Source: Gammaproteobacteria bacterium (GTDB lineage: Bacteria; Pseudomonadota; Gammaproteobacteria; JACKNK01). Taken from it: a DNA stretch of 64,000 nt. The notes under the pieces are model-generated. The model was not told where the DNA came from. It was given only the letters and a program-made list of their open reading frames with translations, and searched no databases. The stretch is taken from NCBI GenBank assembly GCA_024234955.1, contig JACKNK010000004.1:248001-312000 (forward strand). Reading direction: 5' to 3'. Positions 53,521-62,024 of the stretch are shown piece after piece. Both the position numbers and the translations under genes were made by a program. Within the stretch, counting starts at the first letter, position 1; each line of letters starts with the position of its first letter.

Positions 53521-53634
53521 GGTGCTCTCCTATCCTCGTGGATGGTAAATAAACGGCCGCCGGGAGCGGAGGGCGACCTTCGATTGAAAGCGGGTGGAAC
53601 CTATGCACGGTTTGTGACCGGATATGTTCCGGGC

Positions 53635-53709
53635 TGTAGGAGCGGCTTCAGCCGCGATCGGTGTTCGGCGGAGCGCCCGGCGCTGTTCGCGGCTGAAGCC
53701 ACTCCTACA
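53635..53709. repeat. Inverted repeat, 23-bp arms (REP-like), between sat and aroG
   Basis: TGTAGGAGCGGCTTCAGCCG continues to CGA (53635-53657) and pairs with 53687-53709 with one mismatch, around a 29-base loop. The arm itself contains the palindromic core CGGCTTCAGCCG-like sequence. Elements beginning TGTAGGAGCGGC are known as dispersed extragenic palindromes in gammaproteobacteria. It may stabilise or end the convergent or tandem transcripts. Confidence 0.8.
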
Positions 53710-53740
53710 AGGGGCCGGGATTAGGCCTGGGTTCGTTCGG

Positions 53741-54826
53741 TTATGCGTTGACCTTGATCGGGTTTTTGGCGCGGCGCGCACGCACGGCGGCGGCCAGCTC
53801 CATCAGTAACGGCTCGGTCTGATCCCAGGCGATGCAGGCGTCGGTGATGCTCTGTCCGTAGACCAGATCGCAGCCCGGCTCGACATCCTGACGACCGGCC
53901 ACCAGATTCGATTCGATCATCACGCCCATGATGCGGTTGTCCCCCTCGGCGACCTGGGCGGCGACTTCACCGCCGACCGCGATCTGGCGCTCGTATTTCT
54001 TCTCTGAATTCGCGTGACTGAAATCGACCATCAGCTTTTGCGGCAGCTCCGCCTTCGCAAGCGCCGCACAGGCCAGGTCGATACTGGCCGCGTCGTAGTT
54101 CGGCTGGCCGTTGCCACCGCGCAGGATCACATGACAATCGTCGTTGCCCCGGGTCTCGAAGATTGCGGAATGACCGTTCTTGGTCAGCGACAGAAATACA
54201 TGCGGCCGATTGGCGGCGCGGATCGCGTCGATGGCGATATTCAACGCGCCGTCGGTGCCGTTCTTGAAACCGACCGGACTGGAGATACCGGAAGCCAGTT
54301 CACGGTGCACCTGCGACTCGGTGGTGCGCGCACCGATCGCGCCCCAGGCGATCAGGTCGGCCACGTACTGCGGGGTGATCAGATCGAGGAACTCGGTCGC
54401 CGCCGGCAGGCCCATATCGTTGATGTCGAGCAGCAGGCTGCGCGCCAGGCACAGGCCATCGTTGATCTTGAAGCTGCCATCCAGGTTGGGATCGTTGATC
54501 AGCCCCTTCCAGCCGACCGTAGTGCGCGGCTTTTCGAAGTAGACGCGCATGACGATCACCAGGTCGCTGGCAAGCTTGTCGCGCATCACTTTCAGGCGGG
54601 TGGCGTAGTCACGCGCGGCCTTCGGATCATGCACGGAGCAGGGCCCGACAATGATCAGCATGCGGTCGTCATCGCCATGCAGGATGTCGTGAATCGCAGA
54701 ACGCGCGGCATACACGGTCTCCGACGCGGTGTCGGTGATCGGGTATTTGGCGTGGACCTCGACGGGGGGGACGACTTCCTGGATGCCGACGATGCGCAGG
54801 TCGTCGGTGGCGTGCTTGACGGTCAT
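53741..54826 (-). CDS. 3-deoxy-D-arabino-heptulosonate-7-phosphate (DAHP) synthase, class I
   Basis: A 361-residue AroF/G/H-type enzyme that condenses PEP and erythrose-4-phosphate, the first shikimate step. Motifs include IIVGPCSVHDPKAARDYA, VYFEKPRTTVGWKG, ARTTESQVHRELASG and GFKNGTDG, plus the metal-binding DFSHANS. The isozyme (Phe-, Tyr- or Trp-sensitive) cannot be told by eye, so no symbol is given. It appears monocistronic; the neighbouring sat is separated by an inverted repeat. Confidence 0.95.
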   Translation of the reverse strand: MTVKHATDDLRIVGIQEVVPPVEVHAKYPITDTASETVYAARSAIHDILHGDDDRMLIIVGPCSVHDPKAARDYATRLKVMRDKLASDLVIVMRVYFEKPRTTVGWKGLINDPNLDGSFKINDGLCLARSLLLDINDMGLPAATEFLDLITPQYVADLIAWGAIGARTTESQVHRELASGISSPVGFKNGTDGALNIAIDAIRAANRPHVFLSLTKNGHSAIFETRGNDDCHVILRGGNGQPNYDAASIDLACAALAKAELPQKLMVDFSHANSEKKYERQIAVGGEVAAQVAEGDNRIMGVMIESNLVAGRQDVEPGCDLVYGQSITDACIAWDQTEPLLMELAAAVRARRAKNPIKVNA

Positions 54827-54956
54827 GCGAAAGGAAATGGACTCAGATCAGCGTCGCATCGGGCGACGGGAGAAAACCGCCGCATTCTACGCCGCCCCCG
54901 GAAGCGGGGTAACCCCTTGGGCAGGCTTGGATTAATGCAGGTTTCCGATTGCCCTA

Positions 54957-56291
54957 TCAGCCCAACTGATAACGCTTGATCTTCCGATACAGGGTCCGCT
55001 CACTCATGCCGAGTTGCTCGGCCGCCTCGCGGCGGTTGCCCTGACAGCCATCCAGCGTCTGACGGATACGCTGCGCCTCCGCCTTATCGCGGGCGCTGAG
55101 CCCATTCAGCTCCGTATCCTCCGTGATGACCGGTGTCGGCGGCGGATCAACCATCATCATGCCGGAGCTGGCCTGATAGCGGATATGCGGCACATCGATT
55201 CGCCCATCGAGACTCAGCGCATAGGCAAGCTGCAGGACATTGAACAGTTCGCGGATATTGCCCGGAAAATCATGCGAGCGAAGCTTGGCGAGGGCCGCAG
55301 GCGTGATCTCAATCTCCTGACCTTCCGGCCCACGAAGACGGGACAACAAGGCGCGGGACAGTGCCGGGATGTCGTCCAGACGATCCCGCAGCGGGGGCAG
55401 ATCGATCGTGAACACAGCGATGCGATAGTAGAGATCTTCACGGAACTGCCGTGCCTGAACCATCGACCACAGATCCCGATTGGTGGCGCACACCAGACGC
55501 ACGTTGACCTGATGCTGCTTGGTGCCGCCGACGCGCCGGAAGCTGCCGGATTCCAGTGCACGCAGCAACTTGGGCTGAATCGACAAGGGAATCTCGCCGA
55601 TCTCGTCGAGGAAAATGGTGCCGCCATCGGCGAGCTCGAACAGACCGCGCTTGGTCCGGGTCGAGCCGGTGAAAGCGCCCTTCTCATGCCCGAACAGCTC
55701 GCTTTCAAACAGGTCCGCGCCCAGCACGGTGCAATCCACGGTCAGGAACGGCAGATTCTTGCGCGCCGAGGCGTTATGGATGAATTCGGCGGAAAGCTCC
55801 TTACCGGTTCCACTCTCGCCCTGCAGCAACACCGGGAGATCCTTGGCTGCCGCATGCGCCAGTTCATCGAGCAGTTGCATCATCGCCGGACTGTCGCCGG
55901 TCATGCCGGACCGCGACACCCCATCGATCTCCCCTTCCAAGGGACGCAAGGTCTGCATCAGCAAGGCCTTGCCAGCGTCGTCCATCACCCGGGTGCAATG
56001 CACCCGCACCAGGGTGCTGGGGATCCGCGATCCGCGCAGACGACAAATAAAACTCTGCGCCTCGCCGGTTTCCAGAATCTCCTCGTGCCGACAACCGACC
56101 CGGTGCGGCTGATCGACCCCGGGGATGTCGTGCAGAAGTTGTTTGCACGGCTGACCGAGCACGTCGCCCTTGTCGAGCTGGAAACTTCTCAGAAACGGCT
56201 GATTGGCCGCGAGTATCCGCAGATCCGTGTCGAGGACCATGCAAGGCTCGTCGTGCGTCGCAAGCAAGGAATCGATGGGAACGTTGGCCAT
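54957..56291 (-). CDS. PAS-domain sigma54-dependent transcriptional activator
   Basis: A 444-residue bacterial enhancer-binding protein starting MANVPIDSLLATHDEP. Residues 10 to about 120 are a PAS domain with several Cys (QPCKQLLHD, RVGCRHEE, FICRL, VHCTRV), a spacing seen in redox- or metal-sensing PAS domains. The AAA+ domain has Walker A GESGTGKE (158-165), the sigma54-contact loop GAFTGS (205-210) and GGTIFLDEIGE. The C-terminus is a Fis-type helix-turn-helix (NRREAAEQLGMSERTLYRKI). It has no receiver domain. Targets are unknown; sigma54-type promoters do occur in this window. Confidence 0.9.
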   Translation of the reverse strand: MANVPIDSLLATHDEPCMVLDTDLRILAANQPFLRSFQLDKGDVLGQPCKQLLHDIPGVDQPHRVGCRHEEILETGEAQSFICRLRGSRIPSTLVRVHCTRVMDDAGKALLMQTLRPLEGEIDGVSRSGMTGDSPAMMQLLDELAHAAAKDLPVLLQGESGTGKELSAEFIHNASARKNLPFLTVDCTVLGADLFESELFGHEKGAFTGSTRTKRGLFELADGGTIFLDEIGEIPLSIQPKLLRALESGSFRRVGGTKQHQVNVRLVCATNRDLWSMVQARQFREDLYYRIAVFTIDLPPLRDRLDDIPALSRALLSRLRGPEGQEIEITPAALAKLRSHDFPGNIRELFNVLQLAYALSLDGRIDVPHIRYQASSGMMMVDPPPTPVITEDTELNGLSARDKAEAQRIRQTLDGCQGNRREAAEQLGMSERTLYRKIKRYQLG

Positions 56292-56368
56292 CGTCAGCAG
56301 TTCAATCCGCAGGAAAAAGGTGACGTCGAGAATAGCACCCTGTTCGCAACAGATACGGCCTGGAAGCC

Positions 56369-56965
56369 TTATTCGATCGCTTCGATCAATCGATAACGTG
56401 CCTGCCCGGCGGTCTGGTCGCGGAGAACGCGCCATTCTGGTTCAATCGGGATCGATCGCTTGGCGTCGTGCTCCAGATACAGACGCGCTTGCGGTTTCAG
56501 ATAGGCCCCGTGGCGCAAGGTTCGCAAAGCCTCCTCCGCGAGTTCGGTGTTGAACGGCGGGTCGATGAAGACGACATCGAAGGGTGGGGGATTCGCGGTG
56601 CGCAACCAGCTCAGGGCATCGCTCCGGACAATCTCGACGTTATCGGCTCGCAAGAGGTCGGCGACCTGCCGCAGATGATTGGTGGCAGGCACATCCTGCT
56701 CGATCATCACAACCTCGGCGGCGCCCCGTGACGCGGCTTCGAAGCCCAGCCCTCCGGCACCTGCAAACAGATCGAGCACGCGCGCGCCGGGCAGGATGTG
56801 TTGCAACCAGTTGAACACGGTCTCACGAACGCGATCCGTGGTCGGACGCAGGCCCGGTCGATCGAGGATGGGCACGCGCCGACCGCGCCATTCGCCGGCA
56901 ATGATGCGCAGCGTTCCGGCGCCCTTGGAAGCGCGGCCGGATTGACCCGGCTTACGGGGTCCCAT
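56369..56965 (-). CDS. rsmD: 16S rRNA (guanine-966-N2)-methyltransferase
   Basis: A 198-residue SAM-dependent methyltransferase. The N-terminal LRIIAGEWRGRRVPILDRPG and RPTTDRVRETVFNWLQ are RsmD signatures. The SAM site is VLDLFAGAGGLGFEAASRGA and the catalytic motif is VVFIDPPFNT (DPPF). It modifies G966 of 16S rRNA. Start MGPRKPGQSGR at 56965 overlaps the upstream M16 peptidase 3' end by 14 bases. The rsmD-M16-ftsY neighbourhood is common in gammaproteobacteria. Confidence 0.95.
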   Translation of the reverse strand: MGPRKPGQSGRASKGAGTLRIIAGEWRGRRVPILDRPGLRPTTDRVRETVFNWLQHILPGARVLDLFAGAGGLGFEAASRGAAEVVMIEQDVPATNHLRQVADLLRADNVEIVRSDALSWLRTANPPPFDVVFIDPPFNTELAEEALRTLRHGAYLKPQARLYLEHDAKRSIPIEPEWRVLRDQTAGQARYRLIEAIE

Positions 56966-58262
56966 CGCCCTCGCCACCGACCAGGACCGTGAGCATGCGC
57001 GCCGGATCGACGCGCCGCTGGAAGGCATCGCGGATTGAATCGACCGTCACGGCAGCGACATTCGCATCGAAGCGATCCAGATAATCCAGCGGCAGTCCGT
57101 AGAAACCGATCATGGCGATGTAATCCAGGATCTTGGCGTTGCTGGCGATGCGCAGCGGGAAGCCACCGCGCAGGTTCTTTTTGACCGCATCGAGCTCTTG
57201 TTCGGACGGGCCGTCGGCGATGAAGCGATTCAAGGCGTCCATGATCACTTTCACGGCTTGCTCGGTCTGATCGTTGCGGGTCTGCGCACCGAGCACGAAC
57301 GGCCCGGCGGCGCGCATCGGGGTGAAGCCGCTGCTGGCGCTGTAAGCGAGACCGCGTTTTTCGCGCACCTCGTCGGCAAGCCGTGAGGTCAGGCCCGCGC
57401 CGCCCAGGATCTGATTGCCGACATAAAGCGGAAACCAGTCCGGATCGCCCCGTTTCGCCACCGGCTGACCGATGACAATGTGAGTCTGCTGACCGGGATG
57501 CGCCAAGTGAACGGTCTGCGCACGGGACGCCGGCGGGACCTCCGGCAACGGTGCCGGCTTTTCGCCTTGCGGAATCGTACCGATGAGACGCTCCGCCAGC
57601 GCCTCGGCAGCGGCACGATCCAGGTCACCGACAATCGCGACCGTGGCATTGGCTCCGACCAGATACCGGGCATGAAAGGCGCGCGCATCGTCCGGGGTGA
57701 TCGCCGCCAACGACTCGGCGGTGCCATCATCCGGGTGCGCGTAAGGATGCGCGCCGTAGAGGGTCGCGAACAGCACATCGTTGGCGCGCGATCCGGCCTG
57801 CTGTTGCGCATAACGCAGGCCGATCAACATCTGATTGCGAACGCGCTCGAAGGCATCGGCGGGGAAATCCGGCCGGGCGATCATCATCGCCACCGTGTCG
57901 ATGCCGGCATTGAGAATGTCCGCGTCGGCCAGGCTGCGCAGCTCGATATAGGCCATGTCACGCAGCGATTGCAGTCCGAACTGGGCGCCGAGATCGTCGA
58001 GGCGCTCGGTGAGCTGGGTAGCGGTCAGACCGCCTGCCCCCTCATTGAGCATGCCGATGGTGAGCTTGGCGAGCCCGGGCTGGTCGCCATCGCGGGAGGA
58101 GGCCGCGTCGAAGGCGACCCGCACATCCACCATCGGGATTTCATGCGCGGGGACGAAATAGACCTGGGCCCCGTTTCCGGTCACCCAATGCTGGATCTGC
58201 GGATTGGCCTGCGCCACCGCGCTCAGGACCAGCAACAACGATCCGATCAGCAAGCGGCTCAT
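56952..58262 (-). CDS. M16 family peptidase-like protein lacking the zinc motif
   Basis: A 436-residue exported protein (signal peptide residues 1-19, ending AQA). It has the M16 fold and later family motifs (AVKKNLRGGFPLRIASNAKI; VREKRGLAYSASSGFTPM). Where active members have HxxEH it reads LTIGMLNEGAGG, so it cannot bind zinc in the usual way. It is encoded directly after the active M16 subunit with a four-base overlap, as in two-subunit periplasmic M16 proteases. Confidence 0.9.
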   Translation of the reverse strand: MSRLLIGSLLLVLSAVAQANPQIQHWVTGNGAQVYFVPAHEIPMVDVRVAFDAASSRDGDQPGLAKLTIGMLNEGAGGLTATQLTERLDDLGAQFGLQSLRDMAYIELRSLADADILNAGIDTVAMMIARPDFPADAFERVRNQMLIGLRYAQQQAGSRANDVLFATLYGAHPYAHPDDGTAESLAAITPDDARAFHARYLVGANATVAIVGDLDRAAAEALAERLIGTIPQGEKPAPLPEVPPASRAQTVHLAHPGQQTHIVIGQPVAKRGDPDWFPLYVGNQILGGAGLTSRLADEVREKRGLAYSASSGFTPMRAAGPFVLGAQTRNDQTEQAVKVIMDALNRFIADGPSEQELDAVKKNLRGGFPLRIASNAKILDYIAMIGFYGLPLDYLDRFDANVAAVTVDSIRDAFQRRVDPARMLTVLVGGEGDGTP

Positions 58263-59623
58263 TGGGCCACCTCCGCGACATCGATCTGAGGATGGATACG
58301 CGCCAGGGTGAGGGTCTTGTCGATCAGATATTTGCGCGCCACGTCACGCACCTGTTCGGCGGTCACGGCACGTACCGACGCGACATAATCGTCGGCCACC
58401 GTGTACGGCACACCGATGCTCTCCAGCTGACCGATCTGCTGGGCCTGATAGAACAGGGCGTCGCGCTCGAAGACCTGTTCCGCGACCACCTGATTCTTCA
58501 CCCGGCGCAACTCTTCGGGGCTCACCAACTCCGTCTTCAAGCGGTCGATCTGCGCACGGATCGCGATTTCAAGCTGATCCAGATCGCTTTTGTCGCTGGG
58601 CACGGCAGTGAAGCTGAACAGCGTCGGCAGGCGATCGTAAAGGTCGTAACCGGCGTTCGCCGACACCGCCTGTTCGCTGCCGCGAACAAGTTCCCGGGTT
58701 AGGCGTGCGCTGTCGTTGCCATCAAGCAGATAGGACAGCACCTCGAGCGCGTAGACCTCGGCAGGATCGACCCCGTCGTCCTGCGCCGATTTCAGACTGG
58801 GCACCTTGTAGCCCATGCTCAGGTAGGCGATCTTCGACGGCAGATCGAAATCCACGCGACGCATGCCGAACTGTTCCGGCTCGGCGGTATCGCGGCGTAC
58901 CGCGACCGGCTCGGCGGCCAGCGGCCCGAACCATTTCTCCGCCAGCGCATGGACTGCGTCGGCATCGACATCGCCGGCGACCACCACGATGGCGTTGTTG
59001 GGCGCGTACCAGGCCTTGTACCAAGCCGCCAGGTCGTCGATACGCAGGCGGTCCAGGTCGCTGGGCCAGCCAATCACCGGGTTACGAGCCGGACTCGCCA
59101 ACCAGGCCGCAGCATTGAACTGTTCCAGCGCCAGGGCCAGGGGTTTGTCATCGGTGCGCCAGCGGCGTTCCTCGATGACCACCTGAATCTCCTTCCGGAA
59201 CGCCTCCGGGTCGAGCGTCAGATGGCGCATGCGATCCGCCTCCAGTTCGAATGCCGTCGGCAGTTGCGCGTGTTCCAAGGTCTGGTGGTAAGCGGTGTAG
59301 TCGGCGCTGGTGAAGGCGTTGTCGTCGCCGCCAACCTCGGCGATACGCCGTGAGAACTCGCCTTCCGGATTAGTCGGTGTGCCCTTGAACATCATATGTT
59401 CCAGGGCGTGCGAGACGCCGGTCATGCCGCTTTGCTCATAACTCCCACCCACCCCGTACCAGATTTGCGAGACCACCACCGGGGCACGGTGATCCTCCTT
59501 GACGAACAGACGCAGTCCGTTATCGAGGGTGTATTGATGCACCGCGCCAGCAGCGAGGCCGGGCACGGGCACAAACAGGGGCGCTACCAGAAGGCTGATC
59601 AGCAACTGCGGGCGAATCGACAT
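58259..59623 (-). CDS. M16 family zinc peptidase, catalytic subunit
   Basis: A 454-residue periplasmic protease. I start it at MSIRPQLLISLLVAPLF (59623), a signal peptide ending AAG near residue 26. The inverted zinc motif is GVSHALEHMMFKGT (HxxEH), with the downstream Glu in the following helix. It probably pairs with the non-catalytic partner encoded next to form a heterodimer that degrades peptides. It diverges from ftsY across 74 bases. Confidence 0.93.
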   Translation of the reverse strand: MSIRPQLLISLLVAPLFVPVPGLAAGAVHQYTLDNGLRLFVKEDHRAPVVVSQIWYGVGGSYEQSGMTGVSHALEHMMFKGTPTNPEGEFSRRIAEVGGDDNAFTSADYTAYHQTLEHAQLPTAFELEADRMRHLTLDPEAFRKEIQVVIEERRWRTDDKPLALALEQFNAAAWLASPARNPVIGWPSDLDRLRIDDLAAWYKAWYAPNNAIVVVAGDVDADAVHALAEKWFGPLAAEPVAVRRDTAEPEQFGMRRVDFDLPSKIAYLSMGYKVPSLKSAQDDGVDPAEVYALEVLSYLLDGNDSARLTRELVRGSEQAVSANAGYDLYDRLPTLFSFTAVPSDKSDLDQLEIAIRAQIDRLKTELVSPEELRRVKNQVVAEQVFERDALFYQAQQIGQLESIGVPYTVADDYVASVRAVTAEQVRDVARKYLIDKTLTLARIHPQIDVAEVAQ

Positions 59624-59697
59624 GAGGTGTGGTTTCTCCAACTCCGGATGGCGGGGATAATAGCCGTCACTTCCAATGACACCCTGAAAGACTGCAC

Positions 59698-60690
59698 ATG
59701 GCCCTGTTTGGTTTCGGAAAAAAGACCCCTGCGAAAGACACGGAATCGCCCACATCGGAGCGCCCAGCCGAAAACAACGGCCTGTTTTCCGGTCTGCGCG
59801 CCCGACTCGCCAAGACCCGGGGCAACCTCACCGGCGGCCTGTCTGCGCTGTTGCTCGGTCGCAAGCACATCGATGCCGATCTCCTCGAAGAACTGGAGAT
59901 GCAGTTGCTCAGCGCCGATGTCGGCGTGGACGCGACCGACCGTCTGCTCAGCGATCTCGGCGCCCGCCTGAAACGCAATCAGCTCGACGACCCGGAAGCC
60001 TTGCTGGCCGCCTTGCGAGAGGACATGCAGGCCCTGCTCGCGCCGGTCGAGAAGCCCCTCGACACGGCCAGTCACAAGCCGTTCGTGATTCTGATGGTCG
60101 GCGTCAACGGCGCCGGAAAGACCACCACCATCGGCAAGCTCGCCAAACGCCTGCTCGGTGAAGGCAAGAGCGTGATGCTCGCCGCCGGCGACACCTTTCG
60201 CGCCGCCGCCGTCGAGCAGTTGCAGGTCTGGGGCGAACGCAACGGCGTGCCTGTGGTGGCGCAGCATTCCGGTGCCGATTCCGCCTCGGTGGTGTTCGAC
60301 GCCTTCGAATCGGCACGCGCTCGCAAGATCGACGTGTTGATTGCCGACACGGCCGGTCGCCTGCATACCCAGACCAATCTCATGGACGAGCTCAGGAAGA
60401 TCAAGCGCGTGCTCGGCAAACTGGACCCGCAGGCCCCGCACGAAGTCATGCTGGTGGTCGATGGCGGCACCGGACAGAACGCGCTCAATCAGGCTCAGCA
60501 GTTCAACGAGGCGATGGGGCTGACCGGCATCACCATCAGCAAGCTCGACGGCACCGCGAAGGGCGGAATCATCTTTGCGATTGCGGAGCGATTGAACGTC
60601 CCGATCCGTTTCATCGGCGTCGGCGAGGCGGTCGAAGACTTGCGTCCGTTCAAGGCGAATGAATTCGTATCCGCGCTTTTTGACGAGTAA
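59698..60690 (+). CDS. ftsY: Signal recognition particle receptor FtsY
   Basis: A 330-residue SRP GTPase that docks ribosome-nascent-chain complexes at the inner membrane. The N domain (about residues 30-120) is followed by the G domain with P-loop GVNGAGKTTTIGKLA (135-149), AAGDTFRAAAVEQL, ADTAGRLHTQTNLMDEL and SKLDGTAKGG. The acidic A domain is short (about 28 residues), so the protein is smaller than E. coli FtsY. Divergent M16 genes are its usual neighbours. Confidence 0.97.
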   Translation: MALFGFGKKTPAKDTESPTSERPAENNGLFSGLRARLAKTRGNLTGGLSALLLGRKHIDADLLEELEMQLLSADVGVDATDRLLSDLGARLKRNQLDDPEALLAALREDMQALLAPVEKPLDTASHKPFVILMVGVNGAGKTTTIGKLAKRLLGEGKSVMLAAGDTFRAAAVEQLQVWGERNGVPVVAQHSGADSASVVFDAFESARARKIDVLIADTAGRLHTQTNLMDELRKIKRVLGKLDPQAPHEVMLVVDGGTGQNALNQAQQFNEAMGLTGITISKLDGTAKGGIIFAIAERLNVPIRFIGVGEAVEDLRPFKANEFVSALFDE

Positions 60691-60783
60691 ACATGGAATA
60701 CAATCGGCATTCTAAATGTCTACTCATTTTACAAATTAATACCAATACCGCTGAAAATCCCCCAAAATCAGGGCAAACAAACT

Positions 60784-60799
60784 TGGCATCGATCTTGAA
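60784..60799 (+). promoter_or_regulatory. Degenerate sigma54-type promoter for PEP-CTERM gene 5
   Basis: TGGCATC-GATC-TTGAA: GG and TTG in the correct 12-base register, but the -12 GC is GA. The -12 G is 53 bases before the ATG at 60850, like the other PEP-CTERM genes here. It is weaker than the other three sites. Confidence 0.45.
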
Positions 60800-60849
60800 G
60801 TACCCGGTTACCCCAAGTGGACAACCGTGCATTCAACGAGATCATTGCC

Positions 60850-61788
60850 ATGTACAAACTTCCTCTCTCCATCCTCATCGTGATGCTGTTCGGCATCGCT
60901 CCCTCTGCCCATGCGGTGGTGTTCACCGTAGACAGTCTGGCGAGCGGCGCGCCGGGAAGCGCGTTGAACGACGACGTGCTCGCCACCGACCCGCAGACCC
61001 AGAATCACCTGTATTTCAACGATCACAATTCGTCCGGCAATGTCGGCGAAATGGACGCGTCGGCCATCGGTATTGCCGCGAGCCACAACGTCAACGCCCT
61101 TTCCAACGGGAATGACGCGATCGGCATCGCCAACCGGCTGTATTTCTCAGTGACCGGCTCGTCGATGGGCGAAGTCGGAACGGCATTGCGCGCCGAAGCG
61201 GACCTCGGCGAGCAGGCTGGCGACATCTTTGGCTTCGGCGAAGGCATGGGTGGCTTCATGACCAAGATCGTCGATGCCGTCGATCTCGGTCTCGCTGCCA
61301 ACGACAACATCGACGGTGCGGATGCTTTCGACCCCTACCAGCCGAACTTCACCCACTTCAATGACCGGGTCTACTTTGCCACCGACACCGCATTCGGCGG
61401 CTTCGGCACCGAGGACATCCTGTTCTCGGATGGCGCCGGAAATATCACCCTGTACGCCGATGGCGTCACGGTTCTGGGTCTTGCGGCCGGTGACGTCATC
61501 GATGCACTGGTCCTGGACACCACCGCAGGTCTGGCGATGTTCTCCCTGGCCAACGGCTCAACCAGCCTGATCAGTGGCGGCTTCTCGGGGGCCGATCTGT
61601 TCTCGAGCTCCCTGAACGGCAGCTTTGCGCTGGCGGTGTCCCATACCGAGCTTGGCTTGCTCGCGACCGACGACATCGACGCCATCGAAGTGGATTTCGA
61701 AAGCGTGCCAGTGCCCGGATCGGCGTTTCTGATGCTGGGCGCCCTGGCCGGACTGCGCCGCTACCGGAACTCCCGGACGATGGCCTGA
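60850..61788 (+). CDS. PEP-CTERM-type exported protein 5
   Basis: A 312-residue protein starting MYKLPLSILIVMLFGIA, signal peptide ending AHA near residue 22. The mature part is Asp/Gly-rich with repeated motifs such as DLGLAANDNIDGADAFD, VLGLAAGDVIDALVLD and ELGLLATDDIDAIEVD, suggesting a repeated beta-rich fold. The tail ESVPVPGSAFLMLGALAGLR followed by RYRNSR is PEP-CTERM-like. It lies downstream of ftsY on the same strand but has a sigma54-like element and its own terminator. Confidence 0.8.
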   Translation: MYKLPLSILIVMLFGIAPSAHAVVFTVDSLASGAPGSALNDDVLATDPQTQNHLYFNDHNSSGNVGEMDASAIGIAASHNVNALSNGNDAIGIANRLYFSVTGSSMGEVGTALRAEADLGEQAGDIFGFGEGMGGFMTKIVDAVDLGLAANDNIDGADAFDPYQPNFTHFNDRVYFATDTAFGGFGTEDILFSDGAGNITLYADGVTVLGLAAGDVIDALVLDTTAGLAMFSLANGSTSLISGGFSGADLFSSSLNGSFALAVSHTELGLLATDDIDAIEVDFESVPVPGSAFLMLGALAGLRRYRNSRTMA

Positions 61789-61817
61789 TTCCATCCCCAT
61801 CCCCAGCTTCGACAGGT

Positions 61818-61856
61818 AAAGGCCCGGCCAGGAATTCCCTGGCCGGGCCTTTTTTT
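61818..61856 (+). terminator. Intrinsic terminator after PEP-CTERM gene 5
   Basis: A perfect 15-bp stem, AAAGGCCCGGCCAGG paired with CCTGGCCGGGCCTTT, followed by further T residues. Confidence 0.95.
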
Positions 61857-62024
61857 GGTTCTTCGCGGATTAGCGAGAACGGATTTGATGTGCGGGATCG
61901 GGCGACCCCGGATGACCCCGGACGAGCAGGGCCTGATCGTGGCCATCGAAGGCGGCGGCGATGGTGTCCACGGGTGCGGCGAACCCATCTCCGGCGCTTG
62001 CGTTTCCACCCCCGGCGGATCGCG
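61857..62024. other. Intergenic sequence before the long inverted repeat
   Basis: With the repeat that follows, this makes a 320-base spacer ahead of the convergent algC end. No gene is supported. The minus strand has an open, codon-like stretch (about 61870-62020) without ribosome site or recognisable family, possibly a decayed gene end. Confidence 0.35.

Noticed and set aside
52234..53724. A 496-codon open frame antisense to sat
   Set aside because: It is a shadow of sat with biased Val/Asp/Gly composition; both ends run through a terminator and a palindrome.
54957..56291. Naming the sigma54 activator PrsR
   Set aside because: PrsR has a receiver domain; this protein has a PAS domain instead and no linked PrsK kinase.
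58259..59623. The M16 pair as an unusual active/inactive peptidase couple
   Set aside because: Adjacent catalytic and non-catalytic M16 subunits next to rsmD/ftsY are common in gammaproteobacteria.
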